A stretch of DNA of 64,000 bases from Penicillus capitatus (taxonomy: Eukaryota > Chlorophyta), in NCBI GenBank assembly GCA_965649825.1, contig OZ287712.1, positions 310,001-374,000 of the forward strand. Reading direction: 5' to 3'. Of the stretch, positions 1 to 10,740 are shown piece after piece. The notes under the pieces were generated by a model. That model worked only from the letters and a program-made list of their open reading frames with translations, made no database searches and was not told the origin of the DNA. Every line of letters starts with the position of its first letter. Position 1 is the stretch's first letter. Made by a program: the position numbers and the translations under genes.

Positions 1-2
1 AG

Positions 3-1386
3 TCCTTCCCTGGCATTGGCCTCGCGTCAGCAGACCTTCCCCTTTCAGCAGAGTCCGCCACAACCGTCCGAGGCATTCTCAGGTGTCATCATCCCTTCCA
101 GCCTCCCATCCTCTCATCGATGCTCACAACAGGCGTCCACGCCATCATCGATGGCTGCGATTCTGCCATCTCTGCCATGTGTTATGGATGTCTCTCGACG
201 ACCCAGGTGGCGTTTGGCACGATGGAAGGCAGCGTCTGGCTCCTGCACCTGCATCAGAGTGGATTCGAGCTCAAAAAGGTCGCCCAGATGCAAAGGCCCT
301 TCGAGATGTGTGATATCCTGCTTAGCTGCTGAGTCACGATGCCGAGATTCGTGGTGTGGATTGGTCACGAGACAACAGTCTCTTGCTGAGCTGCTCCATC
401 AATGGCTGCGTTTGCTTGACACATGTCGAACAGGCACATGTCTGTCGAAAATGGATTGCCAACACACGTACCACGTGTTGCAAGTGTGACCTCTGTATTG
501 CACACACTGATGAAGATCTCACTCTTTCTAGGTTCCACCCATTGAATCAGAACATGGTGATCGTGGGCGGCGGCGGCAGTATCTATGTCTTCAACTGCAG
601 CACAGGAGCACAGGTGCAGTGCCTGACGCCTATTCCAGCCCCCACGACCTACATCACAGGTCTCACTCTTTGTATCTCACTCTTTTCATGAGGTCGGCGC
701 AGAGATGGTGTGTACGGGGTCTTATATGTTTGTGGGGGACTCTGTTGGAGTGCTGCGTGTGTTTCGGCTAAAATTCGAGAAGAATCTGCTGCAGCTCTGT
801 TCACTGGGCAGTCCCTTTCCTCATCCCTTTAACACCGCCGCCGCTGTCGCCGGCATCGACACCCGAAGCTACAGCAACACGTGCAAAGGCCAGGCGGCAG
901 TCGTCTCGTACGAAGATGCCACGCTTGGCGTCTACAAAATTGGCATCTCTGTGACTCCCTTCCCAACACCGTCGGCAATTCGACATATCCTGTGTTTTTA
1001 GGTCCATCCCAGAGTCGAGCTCTTCAGTCAGTTGGAGATGGGTCCCATCGATCGTCGAGTCAAGGCGGTTTGGTGTCCAGCAATGGACATCGATCAGCCA
1101 GAACACATCGCCATAGGAGGAGAGCACGCCAATGTGCATATCTACAACCTCACTTCACAAGGCCCACTCCTCCTCGTCAACGCTCTCTCCGTACACACTA
1201 CCTTTCTCACTCTTTCACACCCCTTGCATCTCACTCTTGTGTTGTCTCCAGGCACATGAAGCCCCCGTTATGCGTGTTTGCTGGAGCTACGATGGCCACA
1301 GTTTTATTTCGGGCGATGAAAGTGGGACACTGATTGTGTGGAAGCCCAAGTCTAAGGGCAATGCGATGCACCGTTCGTACGGCTAA
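3..1386 (+). CDS. WDR13-like WD40-repeat protein, 5'-truncated by the window edge
   Basis: A multi-exon beta-propeller protein running in from the left edge; no start codon can be assigned. Exons spell the order of the WDR13 family: a block around GVHAIIDGCDSAI (near 129), then HDAEIRGVDWS (335), RFHPLNQN (530), an IYVFNCSTG strand (580), HIAIGGEHANVHIYNL (1107) and a last repeat ending GTLIVWKPKSK before TAA at 1384-1386. Introns read as about 276-325, 484-531, 660-702, about 963-1001 and one ending near 1252. Each restores the conserved frame, and several carry the TCACTCTTT element described in the findings. WD40 proteins are scaffolds and have no enzymatic motif here. The family call rests on several separate blocks in order; the cellular role is not evident from sequence. 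Confidence 0.78.
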
Positions 1387-1563
1387 TGTCTGCATGACGG
1401 CGTCTGTTCCATCTTGTTTGTTCGTGCGTTGTGCGCGCGTACGTATGCACGCTTCATTTGTACGGTGCCATTCAGTCAGTTAAGAGAGTTTCTTTCAGCT
1501 TTGTTCAGCAACGAGCCTTGCACAGACCGCGCGCACTTTTGAATTAGCGCCCCCGTTCCTTCA

Positions 1564-2775
1564 ATGTCGTCAAATCAAGGCGTCGCCGCGTCCACAGCAG
1601 CCGACTTAGAAGTCGGTGGTCATGAAGACTATTCGTTCACTTTTTCCGAAGCGTCTTTAGCCACAGCCGGCAATTCTTTTTTCGTAGAGCCCTCTCCCCG
1701 AGAAGGCGAGACGTCGACGGACGACGTTAAAATCGCGTTAAAATTCCTCCTTACGAATGTCGCCGCGGGGATCGTTATTGGGAAGGCCGGAACAAACATA
1801 ACGCTTTTGCAGGAAGCATCTGGAGCACGCATCCAGCTCTCACGCAATAATGTCTTCTATCCAGGGACGGCAGAACGCGTTCTTCTGCTCACGGGCAGCG
1901 TTCGAAGCGTCCTGGTCGCGCTCTATCTTATCCTAGTCAAACTCACTGGGCGCACAAAATGGCAAGCAGCCAAGTTGGGAGATGGAAGCGGTGGCGAAGA
2001 GAACAGTTCAGATGTCGACGTCGAATCAGAGACCACCCAAGTTAAAATCGTGATGCCGGCTGCTGTGTGTGGAGCCATTATTGGACGTGGAGGTGAGACC
2101 GTGCGAGGATTTGCCGAAGATTCCGGAGCGAGCATTTCTGTGTCGCCTCAGGAACGCAGCACACGTCCCGATCGCATGGGCCCCGCCACGGATCGCATCG
2201 TTACCATTACAGGCGGCGTTCAACAGATTCTGCGCGCCGTGGCGCTGATTGTCACGACAGTGGCCGAGGATCCCAACTACGTGCGCAATGTGGGTCTATC
2301 TGTCAACTATGCCCCTCGTCCTTCTGTGGGCACTCCGAGTGGACTCATGATGAATTCGCCCCAAAGTGGACTCAACAGGCCTGCGCCGTTCGGCCAGAAT
2401 ACACCGACACCAAGTTCAGGCTCTTTTACGCAATCTTCTTTTCCTCAAGATCCCGCTGCACTGTTTGCCCAACCGCCTCATAATGTCCTTCAGAGAACGA
2501 GCCCTTCTCATCCTGGCCGTGTGGAGACGAAGCTCTCGGTGCCGAACGAACATGTGGGCGCGATCATCGGGAAGGGAGGCGAGATACTGGCACAGCTTCA
2601 GGATCTAGTGGGTGTGAAGGTGACCATCTCTGGTCGAGGAGAGTTCGAACCTGGTACTCGTAATCGCGTCGTATCCATCACAGGTCCCCCAGATGCCGTA
2701 AATATCGGTCAGATGTTGATCACACAGAAAGTCCATGAACGCATTGAGCAGCTGCAGCGTCAAGGAAGCATCTAG
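1564..2775 (+). CDS. Triple KH-domain RNA-binding protein (PCBP/NOVA/hnRNP K-like)
   Basis: An intronless 403-residue ORF with three KH domains: roughly residues 55-125, 158-240 and 320-395. Each has the RNA-gripping GxxG loop: GKAG, GRGG and GKGG. The second half of KH1 and of KH3 has the FYPGT..RV / FEPGT..RV pattern typical of poly(C)-binding and NOVA proteins. The linker (about 250-315) is rich in Pro, Ser, Gln and Asn and probably disordered. Proteins of this kind bind single-stranded pyrimidine-rich RNA and act in splicing, stability or translation; which of these applies here is unknown. The ATG at 1564 is the first in frame after a pyrimidine-rich leader. A polyadenylation-type AATAAA lies at 2933-2938. 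Lack of introns is unusual beside its intron-rich neighbours. Confidence 0.9.
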   Translation: MSSNQGVAASTAADLEVGGHEDYSFTFSEASLATAGNSFFVEPSPREGETSTDDVKIALKFLLTNVAAGIVIGKAGTNITLLQEASGARIQLSRNNVFYPGTAERVLLLTGSVRSVLVALYLILVKLTGRTKWQAAKLGDGSGGEENSSDVDVESETTQVKIVMPAAVCGAIIGRGGETVRGFAEDSGASISVSPQERSTRPDRMGPATDRIVTITGGVQQILRAVALIVTTVAEDPNYVRNVGLSVNYAPRPSVGTPSGLMMNSPQSGLNRPAPFGQNTPTPSSGSFTQSSFPQDPAALFAQPPHNVLQRTSPSHPGRVETKLSVPNEHVGAIIGKGGEILAQLQDLVGVKVTISGRGEFEPGTRNRVVSITGPPDAVNIGQMLITQKVHERIEQLQRQGSI

Positions 2776-3568
2776 ATACGCCGAGTCTCTCAGAATAAAT
2801 CCCCACCCCACGACTTTTCCTATTCTCTCCGTGTCCTTGTGGTTGTTGTTGTTGTTGTTCTCCACTTTCTGCTGTTCGATGGTGTTCATTGGTGATCCTA
2901 TCCATCTCCTGTCGTCTATTTCATCTTTCTGCAATAAAGACAAAAATCAAAATAGTTCAAGTTTCCATCCACTCAGTCCTACACAGTCTCTCCGTCCCCA
3001 CTTCTGGCCATACGTTTGTTTGTACAAGGCTTATTCATGAAAGGGTGGGTGGTGTTGGGAGACGCACGCAATCATGCACGACCGTCTGTTCATGAGACCG
3101 TAGAACAGTCCCATCCGTAGCTGTGTGCATCATAGAGACACAATGGCAGCATCTATGCAGCATCTCATGATGCATATCTGTGTTTTGCTGACAAAGGTCG
3201 TCGTATTGGAAGACTGCATGTTTTGGAATGTTATGTTGAATCATGCGTGCGATGAACGATGAATGACGGACGATGTCACCATCGCTGTGAGATTCAAGTA
3301 TAAAGTTCCCACGACCGACCGCTGACAACATCCGTCTTCCGATTCATATCGACGAGGCACTTCATCATCTCACGATTGAGGGTGGCCGACGCTCTCCCTG
3401 ATTTTTGACGCTTGAAGGTGGGAAGCCCAACGGACTGACTCTTTTCTTTCGTAAATAAACCGTCACGGTTACATAAGAGCCGCATCCCGAAATCATTCTA
3501 TTCCCGACACTTGACGACTTCCCTGCTGACAACGCTGTTTCCTTGTTAAATCGTATAAACCCCTTGCT
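2776..3568. other. 3' untranslated/intergenic stretch with AATAAA and a GTT microsatellite
   Basis: The stretch holds a (GTT)n run near 2840-2860 and AATAAA at 2933-2938, consistent with the 3' end of the KH-protein mRNA. On the opposite strand it should contain the 3' end of the glutaredoxin transcript. No convincing coding region was seen; the open frames between 3035 and 3500 lack recognisable motifs. Confidence 0.5.
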
Positions 3569-3947
3569 TTAGACAATGCCTTTCTCCTCCAACATCTTCT
3601 GTAACTCGCCACTCTTCGCCATCGCTGCGGTCTCATCGCCGCCTCCGATGAACGCGCCATCGATGAAGACTCGAGGAACCGAACGCGCTCCTGTACGACT
3701 TGCCAGTTCGTTTTGGATGTCATCCATGTCTGAGCGATCTTCGATCTGGTTATCGCGCAGGGGTGACAGGAGATGACGGGGAGGGTCTCGTCCTTACTTC
3801 CAGGATGTAGAGTTTGGCTTGGTCGACAATTTGTAGGAGCGCTTGTTTGGCTTTGCGGCAGTAGGGACAGTAGCTCTTGCTGAAAACGACGATGCGATGT
3901 TGCGCGAGGGCATCGTCGATCAGTTTCTTCACGTCGCCGTTCGACAT
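3569..3947 (-). CDS. Glutaredoxin (dithiol, CPYC active site)
   Basis: Two exons, 3947-3798 and 3745-3569, flank a 52-nt GT-AG intron (3797-3746) and give a 108-residue protein. The fold order is complete: a helix, the strand IVVFSKSYCPYC with the redox dithiol CPYC, the TGARSVPRVFIDG block with the cis-proline (VP), and the GGGDE glutathione-binding turn, ending EKGIV. Dithiol glutaredoxins reduce protein disulfides and glutathionylated proteins using glutathione. The ATG at 3947 is preferred; the frame stays open upstream to about 4067, so a longer amino terminus, possibly a targeting sequence, cannot be excluded. Its start lies only about 150 bp downstream of the SmB stop on the same strand. 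Confidence 0.93.
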
Positions 3948-4095
3948 GGCAAAACAGAAAGGGAAGAGGCAGAGGTGATGGCGAGAGCTCAGGGGACGGA
4001 CGATGCGAAAAGAAACATCGATCGCGTCATGCTTTGGCGCTGTCTTAAACGGTAACATCTCAGCCATTAAACACTCCTAACCGTCGCTCTTCGCT

Positions 4096-5120
4096 CTATT
4101 GCGGGCCAGGAGGAGGCATCGCCGGTGGTGGATGCGGCGGAGGTGGCATGCCGGGACGCGAGGCTGGATGCGGAGGCATACCAGGGCGAAATTGCTAGAC
4201 CACCACGCCGTGAGCGGCACTGGCAGGAGAGACAGGAGACTGACTGACCGGTGGTGGGAAGGCACCCGGTGGATTCATGCCCATGGCAGGAGGAGGTGGC
4301 ATTCCGACCGGCGGCATTTGGCCTGTGGACACAGAAGAGATGGCGATTGGCAAGAGCGGCGTTATTACCCATCGGCGCAGGCGGCACTCCTGGACGCACC
4401 ATGGGCGGTGGATGCATCATGGGAGGAGCTTGAACTTGGGGACGCGGTAACATCACACCGGGAGCAGGACCGCCCACACCCCTTGCTGCGCCGGCCAGTC
4501 CCTAAGCATCAAGCGTATGATACTGGGCTCCTACGCTGAGGACCTGCTGACTCCGGGTGCTTGACCGGGGACCGGAACCGGCAGTCCACGTCCCGCTGCT
4601 CGACCGATACCTGGACCGACCTGAAACGCCGCGTTGATAAAGTACTAGGAATGTGTGAGAAAGAGTAACCGCTGCGAGTTTGGCTTTGTCGAGACGGGAT
4701 TCTTCCTGAGGGGGTGGCCCTTCGATCGTCAAAGAGATCACCTCTTCCCCTCGCACCAGGACCAGCCCCAGCACACGTCGCTCTTCTCTCTATGACGTCA
4801 CACTTTTGAACCCGCTAGGCAAAGTGTGACCACGAGTGACCTCTTCTTTCCCCTTTTTGGGCGGCAGTCGACGATACTCTTCGGAATCGCCCAGGACCAC
4901 GTTCATGTGACGATCGAACGCCATAAACCTGAAGGCTCTCCTATGACGAGAAGCTGAGAAGAAGCTGCGTGGCCACCTGCCAATGATATAGCGACTGTCT
5001 GTCAGTGTCAAACGCATTCCTACACAACCACAGCGCCCCTTGTCGATCCTACTGAGCCGACCCGAGGCAGCTACTGTAGTTGATGTAGTTCATCAACTTC
5101 GGCGTCCTAGAGACCGACAT
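4096..5120 (-). CDS. SNRPB: Small nuclear ribonucleoprotein SmB/B'
   Basis: Core spliceosomal Sm protein that forms part of the heptameric ring on U snRNAs. The start [10 protein letters not shown] is at 5120. A 55-nt intron (5074-5020) splits the Sm1 motif exactly at NY|R, rebuilding [19 protein letters not shown]. Later exons give [14 protein letters not shown], the Sm2 signature [24 protein letters not shown], then [10 protein letters not shown] and a Gly/Met/Pro-rich tail ending in PPGPQ at 4096. Six or seven short introns are needed; all have plausible GT..AG ends. One has facing GTCACACTTT and AAAGTGTGAC arms. The tail has the PPGM/PPP repeats typical of SmB, which bind WW- and GYF-type adaptors. 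The gene is divergent from ERCC1. Confidence 0.94.
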
Positions 5121-5201
5121 CGCAAAAGGTACTGCCTTGAAGTCGCGACTCCTTCAGCAAAGCGGTCAGCCGTTTCGAGCAATGATCCACATTTGACGTT
5201 C
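5121..5201. promoter_or_regulatory. Shared 81-bp divergent promoter between SmB and ERCC1
   Basis: The SmB start codon (5120, minus) and the proposed ERCC1 start codon (5202, plus) are separated by only 81 bp, so both promoters and 5' leaders must share or overlap this interval. No TATA box is visible. This is inferred from gene positions; transcription starts are not known. Confidence 0.5.
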
Positions 5202-6150
5202 ATGTCGCGTTGCATCATCGTCTCTTCGCGCCAAAAGAGCAACGCAGTGGTGCAACACATTCGAAACGTTCGATGGCGTTTCGGATCGCCCTTAGCTGGC
5301 GACTTCCAAATCGCAGACGACGCCTGCGTGCTGTTCCTCAGTGTCATGTGCCCACCTCGATCGATCGTCTAGCGCACGACACATAACGTGTGTCTGGTGG
5401 GCATAGGTATCACACATTGCACCCGGAATACATCCACACTCGCATTGAGGAAGTGAAGAAAGCCAGATGTCGTCTCTGCGTCTTACTGGTCTTGATCGAC
5501 GATGTGGATGATGTCACACAACTGATGGATATCACACATATCGCGACGTTCCATCATCTCACTCTTCTCTGTGCGTGGTCTCCGAAGGTACCTGTGAAAG
5601 GGTGCGAAGATTTTGGCAGGAGCCGCGGTGCTGTGCAGGAATGTGCGCGATGCTTAGAGACACTCAAAGCGTTCGAGCACAAGCCGCCAGATATGCTTAA
5701 GGGTATCGTTGAAACGGATGATAGGTCAAGGGCCTTGGATATCTTGACATCGATCAAAGGCAGGAGATGAGGAGACGGGATCTAAGCGATTTGAGTTCTT
5801 AGAGGTGAATAGGACGGACGCGGCGACGTTGATGAACAAATGTGGAGATGTCGGTAATATTTTTGCTGCGACAGATGAGCAGCTCTCGAGTTGTCCAGGA
5901 ATTGGATCGACAAAGGTCATCGATCCCTTTTGCGGCGCTGCCGCTCGGAAGATGCTTGGCATATGAGGTCGAAGAAATGATGAAGATCTTCAACGAGCCG
6001 TTTCTGGTATCTTCTGCGGTGCCACCATCAGAAGGACAGACGACGAAGGTGCCATCGGAGGGAGGGACGCCAGAGGTGCCGCCAAAGGGACGGGGCAGAC
6101 GACAGAAACGCCGTCAGAGGGATGGGACAGATGACAGTGAAGAAGTGTGA
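5202..6150 (+). CDS. ERCC1: ERCC1/Rad10-family DNA repair protein
   Basis: Non-catalytic partner of the XPF nuclease in nucleotide-excision and crosslink repair. The start MSRCIIVSSRQKSN (5202) corresponds to the beginning of the central domain of the human protein, so the long amino-terminal region is missing. The nuclease-like central domain continues as RNVRWRFG, then across an intron to YHTLHPEYIHTRI, CAWSP, and LETLKAFEHKPPDML. The C-terminal helix-hairpin-helix pair that binds XPF is present: VNRTDAATL, LSSCPGIGSTK and MMKIFNEPFL. Introns start at about 5348 and 5589, then 5760-5802, and one after STK near 5913. The 5760-5802 intron is best read as GC-AG. The tail is a short Pro/Glu/Gly repeat and a basic stretch, ending at 6150. 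No catalytic ERKxxxD motif, as expected for ERCC1. Confidence 0.92.
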
Positions 6151-7311
6151 ATTGAGTGAGACAAGGCCAGACGCTTCTAAATTAAGTTCCTCTATTCGGA
6201 CACGCTCTGGTGCACTAGGATCACTAGAAATCGCTCGATCTTTCGGGCCATCTATTTCTCGACATACGGGGATACGGTGCATGGTTCCTTTAACGGCCGA
6301 AGCTCTGGGATCTGGTAAATTCATCGTACAGCATTTGTCTCGGTGGTGCACTCGGAGACACGAAAACCCACGTGTTACGAAAACTTCTAAAAACGGTCAT
6401 CAAATCTCGCAGTCGATTAGGGATGGAGAAATGCCGACGACATTCTAATGCCATACTCAGCTCACTTTATTATTGGATAGATTCACGAGGAGAGGGCGAG
6501 CAGTGAGATGGCGGCAATGACAGCGACACAATGACGCCCAGCCTGGCATCCGATGTGGTCACGAACAGCGATCTTCTTTCTATTGTACATTCAAATAATA
6601 ACAGCTCACACTTTGGACATCAGGCAGGCACGTGCTGTCAGCGTTTACTGTGTGGCGAGACGTATGGTCCGTTCTCGACTGACGGAGTCCACAGGATCGG
6701 GAAAGGATCTTCCATTCGACAAAATGAAGAAAAAAATCTATCAGCTATTTCTACCAGAGCGCTGTTGTGTTCTCTTCGCGTTCCGTCCATCGTGAACGAC
6801 AGAGTTCGTCCAGTCTGTATCGGAAACGACAGACAGTCGGCTCTCTCAGAGGGGAAAAGAAAGCATTCCCTTTTGTCATAGTTAAAGAAGTGATGATTGA
6901 TCATCAGCTTTGTAGGAAGAGGCGTCAAAGTCAGATTCTGTTCACAAGATGAATGAATGCTCTATCTCCACTACAGGCCCAACAAGAATCAACGATTCCT
7001 GCGTTATTTCCACAACAGTGCTAAAACAACAAAGCACATAAACTGAACGATCGAGCAGATAACGGAAGGATACGTCAGTAGCAGGAGGCGTGCTTGAATA
7101 TTGAGTAGTAAAAACAGGATAACATACGTAGACATTCAAAAACAAAGAGGAATGCTTGTCAGTTGAGAGGTCAGAGATAAAGCCGAGTGCGGACTCGACC
7201 ATCTTGTCAGAGAAAAGATACGAATGCCGTCGCTTAGGCAATGAAACTAAAAATGCTATACTTTAGACATACACAGATGCACCAATCGATTCGCTGTGGC
7301 AGACATTGTGC
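6151..7311. other. Intergenic, no recognisable gene
   Basis: Between the ERCC1 stop and the end of the large membrane-protein gene. Open frames of 60-110 codons occur on both strands but none has a recognised domain or splice-consistent extension. It may contain both genes' 3' untranslated regions. Confidence 0.4.
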
Positions 7312-10300
7312 TCAGTTCGTCATCGAAGACGTGTCTCTTCGGTCAGGCCTCATAGTTGAACCCGGTCCTTTGAGTATTCCTCTTTGTATGTTCCTCCTGT
7401 ATTTTTCGATGGCATCGTTCCATATGTTCACGCTTTCTTGCGCGAACCAACGCACACCGCTCCATCCGTAGAGAAGGTAAACCTTCACGGCCACTTTCCA
7501 GTGCAATTCATGTCGATCGGGCTCCCGTCCGTATAGGCCTCTGGAAAACGTGCGGACCAACCATCGATCGGCATACTTCTTTGCCAGGTAATGCTCGTTC
7601 TGCATCATCAGTTTGTGCACCAGGTCGAAAAATTTGTGCTGATGTCTCGACTTCCATTCGTCATATCCTTCCATCGTCAAACCGAGACTGAGAATGCTGT
7701 ACTCCATAATCAGTGCCAGCAAGGCAAATGCCTCAGACAGGAGCAAAGCCATACCGATCTCTTGATCCGTATCCTCGTCGGTATCTGGCCCGATGATGAG
7801 GAAGAGTGCACAGGTGTAGACAATCAAATCGGCGACCTCTGCCAAGAGCAACATCAACATGTCAAGCCGCGACGGAAAAGGCTTCGCAATGCGCAGGAGC
7901 AGGATCAAAATCAAGGACAGTGCAATGAGCGCAACGATCGACGAAATGTTGTCGTCGGTGTCGCCCACTCCAGCAACGATGCAGCCAACGAGAATGGTCT
8001 TCATAATATCCAGCAGTTTCGTCGTCAGCTGCAGATGGTATCGGTAGATTTTCTTTGATCGGACTCGGAGTCGGTTATTTTCGAACGTCAGATGCGGGAC
8101 GATCAATAAAGGACGTTCTCTTAAGATCACGAGTTCCCCCCGATCGACCCGGCCTGTTGCGGGATCGACTTCTAGTGTGACATCGCGCCGGCCAATGGCT
8201 GGGCCTCTGTGTTCTTCGAATAGAAACCCATAACGCGCGTGGAATTTCGATCCTTGTGTCTTGGTCGTGACCCAATCGGCTTCTTCTTGTGGATCGCCGA
8301 GGAGAAGTGTCAGCAATGTCATGTTCGAAAGCGATTCCAGGATCTCTCGAAAGGTGAGGGCATTTTCGCCGTTCTCCCCATCCGATCCGACATGACCCGG
8401 TGCAGCTTCTTCCATGACGGCCTCCCGATGCATGGTATCGTGCTGTCCCGACGATTCTCCCCGTGATCCCATGGAGGTCATCTGCACAACGGCAGGGTCA
8501 GTCCTGGACGATGTGTTTAGCGATTCGCGTCCTGATCCGAATATGGATTCCGGATTGCGATGGTTCACAGCGGAAACTCTTTTCCGATCGCGCGTGAACA
8601 TTCTCCGCACTCGTCGAAACGCTCTTTGCTTTTTGTTGGGGATATTCGTGATGAGATTCACTTCTCTCCGATGCGGCGGCAAGCGCAGGACGTAGACCCA
8701 TAGCATATAGAAATTCCAAGTAATGAAGAGACCGGGTACCGCCACCAGCAGCCACGTCGCCAGCATCGCGTTATCTAAGAGACAAACATAGGCATCGCAA
8801 ATAGGCGGGATGGGCATCGCGCACTTCGGTCTGTCTTGTACAGTCCAGCACAGGCGATGGAGACTGGAGGCAGCGAAAAGAACGCTAACATGAGTTCCAG
8901 TCTTGGCGGCTGTAGTATATCGGGAATCTCCTTTTCGGTGACAACGAAGTAAGCGATGACGAGCGCGTGGCAAAAACAGACGACCAAGAAGAGTGCTGGG
9001 ACCCAGAACATCATTCTCTGGAAATAATCGAACTCCGATTCGTCGTCCTGAGACTCGAATGCCGCCTCGACGACTTTTAGCCGTCTTCGAGATGCACCTC
9101 CCGTTTCGTTTCTCCGCTGCCAGGAGATGCCATCGCTGATCGTATGGCATCGATGGGATGCTTACTTTCGTTGAATTGCTGTTCTCCCACGGCGTCTTGA
9201 TGTCCAAAACGGCCCATTTGACTTCGCCGGTGAAATTCTGATAGTTTGTCGGCATACGCGAGACCGCAAGCATCCCTGAAGACACGCATGCCGACCAACA
9301 GAGAGGTGCTGTTTACGAGACCCGTCATATGAAGCTTCTGCACGTTATTGATCATTGTGATTGACGACCCACCTCCCGAACCGCCACTCGCTAGACAGCA
9401 AGGCAGCTTCGTGGAGACAACAGGGATAGGGGCGCTGACCTGAAGATGTGGCAAAGCTCGCAGCACTGGCGCCAGCGACGGCCACACTGGCCGCTCTTCC
9501 TACCGCCTTCCCCGAAAAGTATCCCTTCTCCGGAAAGATGATCTCGCGTCCGAGCAACCGATCCTGTCGTGCTCTCGGTGGCGGAAACGGACGATAGTAA
9601 ATGATCCGACGCTGCCCTCTCCGCAACGCGTTTCCGGCAAAGTCTGTGAATCCTTCGTCGACCGTGATCTCGATATCCGCTGTTCGATTCCTGCTCTCTG
9701 TCCGAACGACGTAGTAGACGGAACTGAAATCCATCCGACCCACCACTTGGAATTCTCCACCTCGTATGCGGATTCCTTCTGTTATTCCTTTCTCCAGTAG
9801 ATTGCGGAAACATGAATCGGATTGCTGAGCAAGAGTGCTGACATTGTCGCGTCGTCGGGTGATCCGCGATATACTCGGGCAATCGCGTGGCTTGCTGTCC
9901 CACACGACGCGCTCCGAAAAGGAAACGCGGACGGTGTACTCCTGGGAATGATTTCCGATCCGTTCATCGAGCAGTTCGATGTCCACACGCGGCGGCGCGC
10001 TGTCTCGAATGAGTGTTAAGTACCGTCTCCATTCTCCCGTGCGCGCTTCCAGCAGTGCCCGGCCATCCGTCTGGAAGAATATGGTGACACGGGCGGCGGA
10101 GAGTCTCCTGGACGGTCGGCCGGACATCCGCAACAGTCCATCGACATAGATCTCCAAATCGTCTTCAAAATCCACAGCATAGCCATTCTCGTTTAGCCAA
10201 CTGACAATGACTTCAATTCGGTCAACGGACGTCAATAGTGTGACATCTTGTGGACAAGACTCACAGAAGAAAATGCGGCTCAAGCCAGCTGGGTGCCGCA

Positions 10301-10659
10301 CAAGTGTTCGCGTCGACTACAGAGCGAAGCTGCGTTTGCATGCAATAAGACGCAATGCGTTGTGACCTCATTGTAGAGAAAGATTTCGCCGTCGGCATTC
10401 GGCGTTGGGTAGAGTACGGGCTGAGCTCGGGAGATAAAGCCTGAAGGTGTCCATAGCGATAACTACGCACAGCCAGGGACTCGAACCGCAACGAAGCGGC
10501 ATCTGCGGTAGAGCGACCTACCCATAGCAGCGCGGCGGCAATGTAGGATATCTGCAGAGCAGGGCAGATACGGACACGAGGCGTTCGCAAAGCTGAAGCG
10601 TCATTCATCGGCAAACGACGGAGTAGAAGCTCTGGGTACATCAGCACCATCATGGCCAT
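7312..10659 (-). CDS. Large polytopic membrane protein with extracellular beta-sandwich region (TRP-like architecture)
   Basis: A multi-exon gene. The amino-terminal exon region (10659-10260) has a hydrophobic stretch. A roughly 300-residue extracellular-type part (10300-9440) follows, containing a repeat ending VDEGFTDFAGN, like the C-terminal strand of bacterial Ig-like adhesion domains. A Gly/Ser linker leads to the block VQKLHMTG|MLAVSRMPTNYQ, joined over an intron beginning GTCTCG. Then comes FTGEVKWAVLDI, and after another break FDYFQRMMFWVPALFLVVCF. The last exon has at least six hydrophobic segments, a KFHARYGFLFEEHR motif before the membrane block, and a cytoplasmic tail ending near 7312. 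The KF.aRYGFL.e.yR + TM-bundle layout resembles TRP/Pkd2-like protist proteins. Function is unknown; exon joints near 9090 and 8800 are uncertain. Confidence 0.6.
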
Positions 10660-10740
10660 CTAAACGAACGTTTGAGATTTGACGTCCGCTTGCAAATTAG
10701 GTTCGATCCATACCATCCTTGGCCACTCTGTTGGCAACCG

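Noticed and set aside
10440-10530. tRNA-like T-arm GGTTCGAGTCC on the minus strand
   Set aside because: The flanking bases do not form a T stem, acceptor or anticodon arm, and the stretch reads through as coding sequence of the membrane protein (AASLRFESLAV).
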